NCBI GenBank assembly: GCA_964593065.1
Contig: CAZQGO010000021.1
Span: forward strand, 1-52,800
Length of the DNA: 52,800 bases
Direction of reading: 5' to 3'
Source of the DNA: CAZQGO01 sp964593065
Lineage (GTDB): Bacteria > Oederibacteriota > JAAXVQ01
Part shown: positions 23,728 through 32,330 of the stretch, piece by piece
How positions within the stretch are numbered: the stretch's first letter is position 1
Layout of the letters: each line of letters starts with the position of its first letter
The notes under the pieces: model-generated
Told to the model about the DNA's origin: nothing
Database searches by the model: none
The model's input: only the letters and a program-made list of their open reading frames with translations
Translations under genes and position numbers: made by a program

Positions 23728-24164
23728 TATTTCACGCCCTGCTTTTGCAGGATTTTAACGATCTCTTCTTTAGGGAAGAATCCGATGTGCCGGAAATACT
23801 CTTCGCCGTTTTTATCGAGAAACACCTGCGTTGGGATGGCCCGTATTTGATACTTTTCAGCATACGGCCTGCCTGGGGCCGTCCAGACATCATGGAAAAC
23901 CACCTTGACTTGGGTTGGGTATTCCTTTTCGATTTCCACCATGACGGGCCGCATCATTTTGCAGGGGATGCATTTGACCGAGCCCAATTCAACAAAGGTC
24001 ACGAGAATTGGGTTGTTGGTTTCGGCCTTGATTTCGTTTTTGACGGCAGGCAGTCCCGGCTTGGCTTTCATCTCGCCCACGGCTTGGGCCTGATCAACCA
24101 GGCCCACAAAACCGATTAAAACAACGACACTATAAATACTTCCCGTTAACCAGCCGTTTTTCAT
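23727..24164 (-). CDS. Periplasmic thioredoxin-like protein
   Basis: 145 residues with a signal peptide (hydrophobic core 10-22, AQA at 26-28). The redox motif is CIPC (C65, C68) after FVELGSVK, and the cis-Pro is in IRAIPTQVF. The overall pattern FVELGSVKCIPCKMM...VVFHDVW is that of exported thioredoxins that work with CcdA. Start chosen at 24162-24164 with GGAG upstream; the longer frame to 24257 lacks a signal-like start. First gene of the operon leading to acr3. Confidence 0.9.
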   Translation of the reverse strand: MKNGWLTGSIYSVVVLIGFVGLVDQAQAVGEMKAKPGLPAVKNEIKAETNNPILVTFVELGSVKCIPCKMMRPVMVEIEKEYPTQVKVVFHDVWTAPGRPYAEKYQIRAIPTQVFLDKNGEEYFRHIGFFPKEEIVKILQKQGVK

Positions 24165-24693
24165 GTCGTCTCCAGCCTTTTCAAGGCATGAATCTCCATT
24201 TGTTTCATGCCGGGCCTTGACTGTCGCCCCGGTGGAAAGCAGGGTCCCACAACACATTCACCTCGAAATTCCCGGAACCTGATTTTCTCCAGCAGGAGGG
24301 TACGATCCGTTCTTTAAGAATTACAGGCTGTCTCTTGTCCGCGGATGCAATTGCCCGCGGGGCGGAGAATGCCAGGCACCCATAAAGTTTAAAATACAAA
24401 GAGATAGTGGTCAATGGGATAAGCAGTCTGTTTGGCCGCATGCCAAAAAATACCCTTCAGGCAGGGGTCTGAATTTTTGAAGTTGCAGGGATCTGCGAAG
24501 AGGGGTGAGGGTTAGGAAAGCGACGATTCGTTCCCTGCAAGTTGTAACCTGCGTGAAATTGCGTGCTGGGCGTCCGGGCCGCGGGCTACGCAGACACGAG
24601 GGCCAGGCGGACGTGCGCGTATGCCTACGCGGAAGCCGGACGCGATCCAGCTTTGAACTGGGAGCCGCGCGATGAAACGGTGGCAGGCCTGCT
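24165..24693. other. 529-nt intergenic stretch
   Basis: It contains the predicted promoter of the thioredoxin-ccdA-acr3 operon (24386-24414) and a 220-nt leader. I see no gene; short frames on both strands have no family pattern. Confidence 0.6.
24386..24414 (-). promoter_or_regulatory. Predicted promoter of thioredoxin-ccdA-acr3 operon
   Basis: Minus strand TTGACC (24409-24414), 17-nt spacer, TAAACT (24386-24391). The -10 region is locally AT rich. Confidence 0.45.
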
Positions 24694-25362
24694 CTACCAC
24701 AGCCCGGGAATCAGCCGGTAACGGGTGCGGCCGGCGTATTCCGCGTATCCCGGCAGCTTGGCTTTCAGGGTTCGGTCTTCGGCTTCCAGCCGCCAGCACA
24801 GCAGGCCGACGGAGAGGCCGACGGGAATGAACGTCCAGGACGAACCCAAGCCGAGAGGAACGGCCAGATACTGCAGGATCATGCCCAGGTACATGGGATG
24901 GCGGATCAGGCGGTATGGCCCGCGGTCCACGACGTAGTGGCCCGCCTCGGCCTGGATGCGGACGTTGGTGGTCAGGAAGGGATTGATGGCCATGGCCCCT
25001 AAGATGGGCGCGGCGCCGAGAATATGCAGGAACAGGCCGAGCCACAGCGTGTATCCGGGCTGGCTGGACCAGCGGAAGCGCACGGCGTCGAATCCGGCCA
25101 CGACGGGCATGGCGAGCATGATCGCCGTGAAGATATACCCGAAGATTTTGTCGAAATTTTCCGCATCCGGGTGCGATTCCCCGCGCCGGACGAACAGATC
25201 GGGGTTGAAGCGGGCCATGATCATGCCGTTCAAAATGAAAGTGACCAGATAGGCTCCGAGCATGATCCAGCCGCGCGGCCAGTCCAGGGTTCCGGCGGCC
25301 AGGAAGCCCAGGCCGGCCCAGGCCAGGGTGAGGAGCAGTACCTGCAAAATCCGTGTGAGCAT
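24694..25362 (-). CDS. Isoprenylcysteine carboxyl methyltransferase (ICMT)-like protein
   Basis: 222-residue integral membrane protein with about five to six helices. The C-terminal SAM site typical of ICMT/PEMT-like proteins is visible: GPYRLIRHPMYLGM followed by the LEAEDRTLKAKLPGYAEYAGRTRYRLIPGLW tail segments. Bacterial members methylate unknown small or lipid substrates. The start is uncertain: ATG at 25362 is used here, and a TTG at 25389 would add nine residues. Neither has a strong ribosome site. Monocistronic by position. Confidence 0.8.
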   Translation of the reverse strand: MLTRILQVLLLTLAWAGLGFLAAGTLDWPRGWIMLGAYLVTFILNGMIMARFNPDLFVRRGESHPDAENFDKIFGYIFTAIMLAMPVVAGFDAVRFRWSSQPGYTLWLGLFLHILGAAPILGAMAINPFLTTNVRIQAEAGHYVVDRGPYRLIRHPMYLGMILQYLAVPLGLGSSWTFIPVGLSVGLLCWRLEAEDRTLKAKLPGYAEYAGRTRYRLIPGLW

Positions 25363-25449
25363 CTGCAACGGTGGTTGGTGCGCAGCCAAGATATTGTTCC
25401 CGGCGGACGGCCGGGCGGAAACGTGACGGTTTGTTACGCCGGCGTATTT

Positions 25450-25845
25450 TCAGCCGCGATGGAGAAGATCCTGAACGGTTTCGAGGAAGGTGTCGACGTC
25501 GAACGGCGAATTGATCACCACGTCGGCCCCGGCCCGTGTCGCTTCTTCCCTGAAAATCCTGCCGCCCCCGGTAATCACCACCACCGGGAAGCGGTTGGCC
25601 GGATCCTGCTTGATGGTGCGAATGACCTCGTGGCCATCGCTGTTCTGCAGAAATGCCTGCGGCAGAAACAAATTGGGTTTGTGGTCCTGGAGATGCCGCA
25701 AGGCGTCATCCGGCAGTCCGAACACGGTCACGTCGCAGGCGAAGGCCCGCTTGAGAATGTCGGCCAGCGCGCCCCTGAATTCGGGGTCCGTATGCAAAAT
25801 GACGAATTGCAGCTTGTTTTTATTCTGCGGTTCTTCGGAAATCAT
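25450..25845 (-). CDS. Degenerate receiver-domain protein (pseudo-receiver)
   Basis: 131-residue stand-alone CheY-like fold. Secondary structure order and the DGHEVIRTIK and VVVITGGG segments align with response regulator receivers. The phosphoacceptor Asp is replaced: aligning PNLFLPQAFLQNSDG with the usual PDLVLLDLxMPxxDG puts Gln where Asp belongs, and the conserved Lys (normally KPF) is Ser in INSPFD. It therefore probably cannot be phosphorylated in the normal way and may work as a protein-interaction module. AAAGGA lies 8 nt before the ATG. No kinase is nearby. Confidence 0.75.
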   Translation of the reverse strand: MISEEPQNKNKLQFVILHTDPEFRGALADILKRAFACDVTVFGLPDDALRHLQDHKPNLFLPQAFLQNSDGHEVIRTIKQDPANRFPVVVITGGGRIFREEATRAGADVVINSPFDVDTFLETVQDLLHRG

Positions 25846-26050
25846 GGCTGCCGTCCTTTGGATGTGGTTGGGACGCCGTCCCGCCGGGGCAGGAGATGCG
25901 GCGCTCTGCTCCCGCAGCGGTTGTCCGGCGGCGCCCGCTGCATGGTCTCATTTTATTCTCTTTTGCGGCCAAGGGGTATTAAAATCGTAGGCCCGGAATC
26001 CGGCCCGGATCCGGCCGCGTGCCTGCGCCCGGCCGAGGGGGGCGTTCCGT

Positions 26051-26446
26051 TCAGGGTGCCCGGCCGACCAGGCTGAAGAACAAAATCACCAGTACGATGA
26101 AGGTGACGGCCACGTACAGGGGATCGCGGTGCAGCCCGAACTCCACCAGCGACAGCAGCACCCGCGCCACGGGCGTCAGCAACATGACAAACATGCCGAG
26201 CAGGATCAAGCCCCGCGCCCGGCCCCGCCGGACATCTTCCAGGGCCCGCCCGGCGCGGACGGCGAAATTCTCGGTGTGGCCCGAAAAGCGGCGGTAATCC
26301 GGAGCCGGCCGGCCGCCCTGGTTGCCCAGGTACAGCACGGTCCCGGACAACACCAGCAGCAGGGACAACACCAACCCGCCCCGCAGCAGGTTGCCGATCA
26401 ACCGGGCCATGGGCTGCATTTCCCAGCGCTCGCCACCGGGATCCAT
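26051..26446 (-). CDS. DUF1634 membrane protein
   Basis: 131 residues with three transmembrane segments (about 20-40, 78-98, 109-127). The sequence features LSGTVLYLG and GLILLGMFVMLLTPVARVL are typical for DUF1634, whose genes usually sit next to TauE/SafE permeases. Here it starts 1 nt after the stop of such a permease gene, so it is probably an accessory subunit. Function not known. Confidence 0.85.
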   Translation of the reverse strand: MDPGGERWEMQPMARLIGNLLRGGLVLSLLLVLSGTVLYLGNQGGRPAPDYRRFSGHTENFAVRAGRALEDVRRGRARGLILLGMFVMLLTPVARVLLSLVEFGLHRDPLYVAVTFIVLVILFFSLVGRAP

Positions 26447-26447
26447 G

Positions 26448-27281
26448 TCAGACGCCCCCTCCCAGTCCCTTGAGGATCATCTCCAGCCCCAGAACGAAAA
26501 TCACCACGCTGAAAACCGTGCGCAGCGCGTGCGTAGGGAGATGGACCAGCAGACGGGCGCCGGTCCAGGATCCGACCGCCACGCCCAGCAGGACCGGCAT
26601 GACCAGCGCGGGCTCCAGGTAGCCGCGCTGCAGGTAAATGCCGGCGCTGGCCGCGGCGGTGACCCCGATCATGAAGTTGCTGGTCGTGGTGGACACCTTG
26701 AAAGGCAGGTTCATGACCTGGTCCATGGCCAGGACTTTCACCGCGCCCGACCCGATGCCCAGCAAGCCCGAAAGCAAGCCCGCCACGCCCATGAGGCCGA
26801 AGCCCGCGGGGACCGCATAGACCTGGTAAGGCTGCCGGGTTGCCCCCTGCGGATACGTGCCGTTCAGGCGCAGCCGCTGCGCCAGCGGGTCCGGAGGGCG
26901 AAGAGGGTGCTGTCGCCCCGGCCGCACGGACAAATAGGCCGAAAAAATCAGCATGCCGCCGAACACCACCGCGATCAGGGACACCGGCAGCCACCCGGCC
27001 AAGACCGCCCCCCCGATCGCGCCCAGGGTCGTGGCGATTTCCAGCAACATGCCGATGCGCAGGTTCGTGAAGCCCTCCCGGACGTAGGCGGCCGCGGCTC
27101 CGGAGGAAGTGGTGATGACCGAAATGAGGGAGGCGCCGATGGCGTAGCGGATGTCCACGCCGAACCCGAGGGTCAAAAGCGGCACGATCACGATGCCCCC
27201 GCCCAAGCCGGTGAGGGAGCCGACGAATCCCGCCAGCAAGGCCCCGGAACCAATCAACCCCGTCCATTCCCACGTCGGCAT
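26448..27281 (-). CDS. TauE/SafE (TSUP) sulfite/organosulfonate-type permease
   Basis: 277-residue membrane protein with about eight helices in two repeats. Family signatures are SLTGLGGGIVIVPLLTL (22-38) and LSGLLGIGSGAVKVLAMDQ in the second half. TSUP members export sulfite, sulfoacetate or other sulfur anions. The ATG at 27279-27281 has GAGGGGG upstream; the reading frame is open further to 27905, but that part overlaps two other genes. It is followed by the DUF1634 gene and preceded by a redox-active thioredoxin-fold protein. Confidence 0.88.
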   Translation of the reverse strand: MPTWEWTGLIGSGALLAGFVGSLTGLGGGIVIVPLLTLGFGVDIRYAIGASLISVITTSSGAAAAYVREGFTNLRIGMLLEIATTLGAIGGAVLAGWLPVSLIAVVFGGMLIFSAYLSVRPGRQHPLRPPDPLAQRLRLNGTYPQGATRQPYQVYAVPAGFGLMGVAGLLSGLLGIGSGAVKVLAMDQVMNLPFKVSTTTSNFMIGVTAAASAGIYLQRGYLEPALVMPVLLGVAVGSWTGARLLVHLPTHALRTVFSVVIFVLGLEMILKGLGGGV

Positions 27282-27364
27282 GCTTGTCCCCCTCTTGGTT
27301 CTTCCGCGGCCCGCGAATGCGCCGCAGTCTTTCGCGCCCGGTCCCCGGCCCGGCGGGGTCCGGA

Positions 27365-27598
27365 TTACCTCAACAACGCCAGAATCTCTTCGGGGGTTAG
27401 GACCCGGCCGGCAGACTTGACCTCCCCGTCCACCACCAGGGCCGGAGTCAGCATCACCCCGAACTTCAGGATCCGGTTCACGTCTTCGATCTTTTCGATC
27501 TCCACCTCGGCTCCGAGGCGCTGGGCGGCCGCCTCGGCATTGCGCGCCAGCTGCAGGCACTTGGGGCAGCCCGTCCCCAGGATCTGTATTTTTCTCAT
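27365..27598 (-). CDS. Small redox-active disulfide protein (TM0996/MJ0307-type thioredoxin fold)
   Basis: 77 residues with the short thioredoxin/glutaredoxin fold: CPKC (C11, C14) after the first strand and cis-Pro in VMLTPALVVDG. This family is commonly encoded next to ArsR and COG0701 permeases, exactly as here. It could reduce or hand over the metal/metalloid or sulfur substrate of the permease (inference). The gene starts 12 nt after the permease stop. Confidence 0.92.
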   Translation of the reverse strand: MRKIQILGTGCPKCLQLARNAEAAAQRLGAEVEIEKIEDVNRILKFGVMLTPALVVDGEVKSAGRVLTPEEILALLR

Positions 27599-27610
27599 TT
27601 CTCCCTCCCG

Positions 27611-28909
27611 CTAAAACAGCGCTCCAAACAGATAACCGGACAGCGTCGCCATGACGACCACGAGCATTACGTAGACCGCGGTTTTTTTCGTCCCCATCAC
27701 GCTGCGGATGACCAGCATGTTCGGCAGGCTCAATGCGGGCCCGGCCAGCAACAGGGCCAGGGCCGGCCCCTGGCCCATGCCGTGGCCGATGAGCCCCTGC
27801 AGGATGGGCACTTCGGTCAGGGTGGCGAAATACATGAAGGCCCCGGCGAAAGCCGCAAAGAAATTGGACCCCAGCGAGTTGCCTCCGACCAGCGCGGAAA
27901 CCCATTGACCCGGGATCAATCCCTCCTCACCGGGCCGGCCCAGCAGGACCCCGGCGATGAGCACGCCCAGGAGCAGCAGGGGCAAAATCTGCTTGGCGAA
28001 GTCCCAGGTGGATCGGAACCATTCGCCGGCCTCCCCCGGCTGCAGGCTCGTCAGCACCGAAAGCCCGACGACCGCCGCCACGAACGCCGCCAGCGGCTGC
28101 TGCGGCCATAACCAGGACAAGAGAACCGGCGGCAGGGAGATCAGCAGGACCTGCCAGAATTTCACCCCGAGCCACAAGACCAGCACCGCGGCCAATCCCA
28201 GCGCGAACCCGCCGGTCAGCCACCATTTCAGGGCATAGAGCCCCCGCCAGATCCCCGGGCCGGCCCCCGGGGCCCAATTGGCGAACACCAAGATGCCCAC
28301 CAGCAGCGCAAAGTAGACGGCATTCTGCCACAGCGGACGCCCGGTCTGCGGTTCCGGCGTCTCCGCCGGGCCGGCCGCCGCCGGGTTTTTCTCCGCGCGA
28401 AAAATGAGTTGCATGCCCAGGCCGATGACGACGCTGAAGAGGATCGCGCCGACCGCGCGCGCCACCCCGAGCTTGAGGCCCAGGACCCGGGCGGTGAGTA
28501 TGACCGCCAGCACGTTGATCGCGGGCCCGGAGTACAGGAACGCCGTGGCCGGACCCAGACCCGCCCCCATGCGGTAGATGCCCGCAAACAGCGGCAGGAC
28601 GGTACAGGAACACACGGCCAGGATCGACCCGGACACGGAGGCGACGCCGTACGCCAGGAACTTGTTGGCCCGGGCGCCCAGGTATTTTATCACCGAGGCC
28701 TGGCTGATAAACACGGAAATCGCGCCGGCAATGAAGAAAGCCGGAATCAGGCACAGCAGGACGTGCTCGCGCGCGTACCATTTGACCAGTTGCAGGGCCT
28801 CGACGAAACTGTGGGCCAGGCGGCCGTGCCCGAGGGGCAGGTAATACAGGCCGAGGAAGGCGGCCACGAAATACGCGATCTTTTTCCCTTCCCGCTTCCA
28901 GAATTCCAT
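27611..28909 (-). CDS. COG0701/DUF318 permease (SO_0444/ArsP-like)
   Basis: 432-residue membrane protein with about ten helices in two halves. The conserved Cys motif is AVCSCTVLPLFAGIYRMGAG (C100, C102) with the GPAINVLAV segment after it; the second half has FFAAFAGAFMYFATLTEVPI. Relatives are organoarsenical or metal(loid) exporters. It sits between an arsR-type gene and the small redox protein, which supports a metalloid or metal role. Confidence 0.88.
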   Translation of the reverse strand: MEFWKREGKKIAYFVAAFLGLYYLPLGHGRLAHSFVEALQLVKWYAREHVLLCLIPAFFIAGAISVFISQASVIKYLGARANKFLAYGVASVSGSILAVCSCTVLPLFAGIYRMGAGLGPATAFLYSGPAINVLAVILTARVLGLKLGVARAVGAILFSVVIGLGMQLIFRAEKNPAAAGPAETPEPQTGRPLWQNAVYFALLVGILVFANWAPGAGPGIWRGLYALKWWLTGGFALGLAAVLVLWLGVKFWQVLLISLPPVLLSWLWPQQPLAAFVAAVVGLSVLTSLQPGEAGEWFRSTWDFAKQILPLLLLGVLIAGVLLGRPGEEGLIPGQWVSALVGGNSLGSNFFAAFAGAFMYFATLTEVPILQGLIGHGMGQGPALALLLAGPALSLPNMLVIRSVMGTKKTAVYVMLVVVMATLSGYLFGALF

Positions 28910-28941
28910 GCCTCGCTCTCTTTCCGGGGCCGGTGCGGAGT

Positions 28942-29271
28942 TCAGCGCGCGGCGGCAAAGCCGCGGCGCTGCTCTTCCAGGTTGTTCTGCAACACGTTTT
29001 CAATGCAGCGGAACAGGCTGGCCACGCAGGGCATCTTCAGGGAATAAATCACCTGGGTCCCCTGTTTCGCGGAGCGGACGATGCCGGCCTGTTTCAGGCA
29101 GGACAAATGCTTCGAGACCGTGGAAAAATCATCCCCGATCAGGGCCTGCAACTCGCAGACGCAGCGCCGGCCCCGCGCCAGTTCCTCCACCATGAAAAGC
29201 CGCGTCGGGTGGGCCAGGGCTTTCAGGACCCGGGCCCGGGCCGCGTAGCGGGGCTCAAGGTTCCGCTTCAT
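28942..29271 (-). CDS. ArsR/SmtB-family metalloregulator
   Basis: 109-residue winged-helix repressor. The recognition helix is DDFSTVSKHLSCLKQAGI, and C37-V-C39 in RRCVCEL is the alpha-3 thiolate motif of arsenite/cadmium-sensing members (ELCVCDL). Extra Cys at C58, C82 and C89 may add ligands. AGGAGGT precedes the ATG. It autoregulates by an operator in its own promoter (see 29293-29312) and probably controls the permease, redox protein and TSUP genes downstream. Confidence 0.92.
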   Translation of the reverse strand: MKRNLEPRYAARARVLKALAHPTRLFMVEELARGRRCVCELQALIGDDFSTVSKHLSCLKQAGIVRSAKQGTQVIYSLKMPCVASLFRCIENVLQNNLEEQRRGFAAAR

Positions 29272-29292
29272 TTCCCGGCCACCTCCTTATTT

Positions 29293-29312
29293 GGCTATTT
29301 TACCAAATAGCC
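29293..29312. promoter_or_regulatory. ArsR operator
   Basis: Perfect inverted repeat GGCTATTT-TACC-AAATAGCC. It covers the -10 box and the downstream half of the spacer of the arsR promoter, the usual place for ArsR/SmtB repressors. Confidence 0.75.
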
Positions 29313-29325
29313 ATAATTAGGTCAA
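29297..29325 (-). promoter_or_regulatory. Promoter of the arsR-permease operon
   Basis: Minus strand TTGACC (29320-29325), 17-nt spacer, TAAAAT (29297-29302). It overlaps the ArsR operator. Confidence 0.7.
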
Positions 29326-29449
29326 CCGGTTTTTCGCCTTCGACGCGGGACCCGCCGGCGGGCCGGGCCGGATCCGCCCTCTCCCGGCTCCGGGCCGGCG
29401 GGCCGGCAGGACGTATCGGGCGCGGATTTTCACGGGGGCCCGGTTGGCG

Positions 29450-29478
29450 TTGACAAGCGGCCCGATTTGTGGTGTCTT
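29450..29478 (+). promoter_or_regulatory. Possible promoter of the beta-lysine operon
   Basis: TTGACA (29450-29455) is a perfect -35; 17 nt downstream TGTCTT is a poor -10. Activator dependence, for instance by osmotic stress, would fit such a promoter (inference). Confidence 0.35.
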
Positions 29479-29565
29479 GGAGAGGTCACGAGACGCCGTC
29501 GTCGCCCGGCCTGGCAGGGGGTTGACCGGCGTCTATTTTATTTCCGACTTTCCGGAGGTCTTTTC

Positions 29566-30891
29566 ATGTCGTCCCGTCCCCCACACCGCTCATCCGCCCG
29601 GGAACGCCTGGGACGCTATGTCCGGCGCGCCCAGCACGTCGGCCGCTGGTACGATTGGCGCTGGCAGTTGCAGAACGCCGTCACCGACGTCTACAACGCC
29701 GAACGCCTGCTCGGCATCGAGCTGCCCCCCGCGCGCCGGGCCGAGCTCCAGCGCGCCGCGGCCAAGTTCCCGATGTCCATCACCCCCTACTACCTGTCCC
29801 TGGTGAATCCGGACGACCTGGACAACGACCCGATCTTCAAGCAGTCCTTCCCGTCGCCCGCCGAGCTGCAGACCTGCGCCCACGACCTGGCCGATCCGCT
29901 GGCCGAGGACAAGGACAGCCCGGTCCCCCTGATCACCCACCGCTACCCGGACCGGGTGCTGTTCGTGGTCAGCCGCAGGTGCGCCATGTATTGCCGCCAT
30001 TGCACGCGCAAGCGCAAGGTCGGCGACGTGGACGTGCTGCCCGGCCGGCAGCAGCTCCTGGAGGGCCTGCGCTACATCCGCAACACCCCGGCGGTCCGCG
30101 ACGTACTGTTGTCCGGCGGCGACCCGCTGTTGCTGCCGGACGAGCGGCTCGACTGGCTCCTCGGCGAACTGCGCCGCATTCCGCACGTCGAGATCGTGCG
30201 CATCGGCTCCCGGACGCCCGCCGTCCTGCCCTTCCGCATCACCGACGACCTGGTGCGCGTGCTGCGCGCCCACCACCCCCTGTGGTTCAACACGCACTTC
30301 AACCATCCCCGCGAGCTCACCGCCAGCGCCCGGGAGGCGCTGGCCCGGCTGGCCGACGCGGGCATCCCGCTGGGCAACCAATCCGTGCTGCTGGCCGGGG
30401 TCAACGACTGCCCGCGCATTATGAAGGCCCTGGTGCACAAGCTGGTGAAAAACCGCGTCCGGCCCTACTACCTGTACCAGTGCGACCTCACCGAGGGCCT
30501 GTCCCATTTCCGCACGCCCGTCGGCAAGGGCATGGAGATCATGGAGAGCCTGATCGGCCACACCAGCGGCCTGTGCGTGCCCACCTACGTGATCGACGCC
30601 CCAGGCGGCGGCGGCAAGATTCCGGTCATGCCCCAGTACCTCATTTCGTGGTCCACGCACAAGGTCATCCTGCGCAACTACGAAGGGGTCATCACGAGCT
30701 ACCGCGAGCCCGACGCCTACGAGCCTGTCTTCTGCGACCGCAACTGCGAGGCCTGCAACCTCGACCTGGCTCTGGAGGACGCCAGCGAGGTGCGCGCCGA
30801 GGGCATCGCCCGGCTCCTGGCCGACGACAACGAGGACATCGCCCTGGTGCCGCGGCGGAACCGGCGCTTTCGCCGGCGGAGCGGGGCGTGA
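29566..30891 (+). CDS. ablA: Lysine 2,3-aminomutase
   Basis: 441-residue radical-SAM/PLP enzyme converting L-lysine to beta-lysine. Fe-S ligands C139, C143 and C146 in CAMYCRHC; PLP Lys K351 in PGGGGKIPV. Both substrate-binding Asp residues of genuine lysine aminomutase are present: D307 in CDLTEG and D344 in YVIDAPGGGG, which separates it from EpmB. A ribosome site GGAGGT lies 7 nt before the ATG at 29566. First gene of ablA-symporter-ablB with stop/start overlaps, so N-acetyl-beta-lysine osmolyte synthesis is the clear context. Confidence 0.95.
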   Translation: MSSRPPHRSSARERLGRYVRRAQHVGRWYDWRWQLQNAVTDVYNAERLLGIELPPARRAELQRAAAKFPMSITPYYLSLVNPDDLDNDPIFKQSFPSPAELQTCAHDLADPLAEDKDSPVPLITHRYPDRVLFVVSRRCAMYCRHCTRKRKVGDVDVLPGRQQLLEGLRYIRNTPAVRDVLLSGGDPLLLPDERLDWLLGELRRIPHVEIVRIGSRTPAVLPFRITDDLVRVLRAHHPLWFNTHFNHPRELTASAREALARLADAGIPLGNQSVLLAGVNDCPRIMKALVHKLVKNRVRPYYLYQCDLTEGLSHFRTPVGKGMEIMESLIGHTSGLCVPTYVIDAPGGGGKIPVMPQYLISWSTHKVILRNYEGVITSYREPDAYEPVFCDRNCEACNLDLALEDASEVRAEGIARLLADDNEDIALVPRRNRRFRRRSGA

Positions 30892-32330
30892 TCTGGTTCG
30901 ACTACCTGCTGTTCGGCCTGTATTTCGCCGCCGTGCTGGGAATCGGACTGTACCACTACCGGCGCAACCGCCACCCCGACGACTACTACGTGGGCGGCCG
31001 GCGCATGGGCGCGGGCCACGTCGGCCTGTCGGTCGTGGCGACCGACGTCGGCGGCGGGTTCTCCATCGGCCTGGGCGGTGTGGGCTTCCTCATGGGCCTG
31101 TCGGGCAGCTGGCTGTTGTTCACCGGCCTGGTGGGCGCCTGGTTGTCCGCCGTCTTCATCATCCCCCGGCTCAAGGCCCTGGACCTGGAGCGGCCCATGC
31201 TGACGTATCCGGATTTCCTGCGGCGCCGCTACGGCGAGCGCGTGGCCTTGGCCGCGGCCCTGATCTCGGGGCTGGGCTACCTGGGCTTCACCGGCGCCCA
31301 GATCCTGGCCGGCGCCAAGCTGGCGTCGGGCACCTTCCTGACCGCCGCGCCCTGGGGCCTGCCGCCGCTGACCTTCGCGATCCTGGTGATCGCGGCGGTG
31401 ACGGTCCTGTACACGGTGGCCGGGGGGCTCAAGGCCGTGATCTACACGGACACCGTCCAATGGATCGTCCTGCTGGCCGGGCTGCTGCTGATCACGGTTC
31501 CGGTCACGCTGGCCGAGGTCGGCGGATGGACGGCGCTGCGCGCGCAACTGCCGCCCGAATACTTCACGTTGACCAACATTACACCGGTGAAATTCATCAA
31601 TTGGATGGTGACCATCATCCCCATCTGGCTGGTGGGCATGACCCTGTATCAGCGGGTGTACGCCTGCCGGGACACGCGCACGGCCCGGCGGGCGTGGTTT
31701 CTGGCGGGTCTGTTCGAGTATCCGGTCATGGCCATGACCGGCGTGTTCCTGGGCATGTGCGCGCGCGTGGTCTTTCCCGAGGCCGAGCCGGAGATGGGGC
31801 TGCCGCTGGTGATCCGGCACCTGCTGCCGGCCGGGGTGGTCGGCATCGTGATCGCGTCGTATTTTTCGGCCATCATGTCCACGGCCGACAGCTGCCTCGT
31901 GGCCTCGTCCGGCAACTTCGTCAACGACGTGATCGAGCGCCGCTGGGCCAGGGGCTGGTCCCCGCGGGCGCGCCTGCGCCTGTCCCAGGGCGCCACCCTG
32001 GCCGTCGGCGTGCTGGCCGTGGCCATGGCGGCTTCGTTTTCCACGGTCCTGGACGCGATCCTGTATGCCTATGCGTTCATGGTGTCGGGGCTGTTCGTCC
32101 CGACCCTGGGGGCGTACTTCTGGCCCCGGGGCACGGCCGCGGGCGCGCTGGCGGGCATGCTGTCCGGGGGGAGCCTGACCCTGCTGCTGCTGACTCGGAT
32201 CCTGCGCCTGCCGCCGGCCTTGGCGCACATCGGACTCGATCCCTCGGCCTACGGCATCCTGGCCTCCGCCCTGGTTTTCGTCGGCGTATCCGTGGCACGG
32301 CCGGCGACCGGAGAGGCGGCCGGCCCGTGA
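30888..32330 (+). CDS. Sodium:solute symporter (SSS family)
   Basis: 480-residue transporter with about 12-13 helices. GTG start overlaps the ablA stop (GTGA). Family features include the N-terminal DDYYVGGRRMGAGHVGLSV segment, LTYPDFLRRRYG, and YFSAIMSTADSCLVASSG where the Na2-site Ser/Asp residues lie. It resembles proline/pantothenate-type SSS proteins. Between ablA and ablB, it probably imports lysine or a compatible solute to support osmoadaptation (inference). Also coupled with ablB by a second GTGA overlap. Confidence 0.9.
   Translation: MIWFDYLLFGLYFAAVLGIGLYHYRRNRHPDDYYVGGRRMGAGHVGLSVVATDVGGGFSIGLGGVGFLMGLSGSWLLFTGLVGAWLSAVFIIPRLKALDLERPMLTYPDFLRRRYGERVALAAALISGLGYLGFTGAQILAGAKLASGTFLTAAPWGLPPLTFAILVIAAVTVLYTVAGGLKAVIYTDTVQWIVLLAGLLLITVPVTLAEVGGWTALRAQLPPEYFTLTNITPVKFINWMVTIIPIWLVGMTLYQRVYACRDTRTARRAWFLAGLFEYPVMAMTGVFLGMCARVVFPEAEPEMGLPLVIRHLLPAGVVGIVIASYFSAIMSTADSCLVASSGNFVNDVIERRWARGWSPRARLRLSQGATLAVGVLAVAMAASFSTVLDAILYAYAFMVSGLFVPTLGAYFWPRGTAAGALAGMLSGGSLTLLLLTRILRLPPALAHIGLDPSAYGILASALVFVGVSVARPATGEAAGP

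Noticed and set aside
24205..24441. 78-residue open frame on minus
   Set aside because: It overlaps the leader and promoter of the thioredoxin operon and has no recognisable protein features.
26448..27905. 485-residue open frame on minus
   Set aside because: The upstream part overlaps the redox protein and the permease genes in another frame; the permease starts at 27281.
29655..32330. 891-residue open frame on plus
   Set aside because: Its first 411 codons are an out-of-frame reading of the lysine aminomutase gene; only the part from the GTG at 30888 is a real protein (the SSS symporter).
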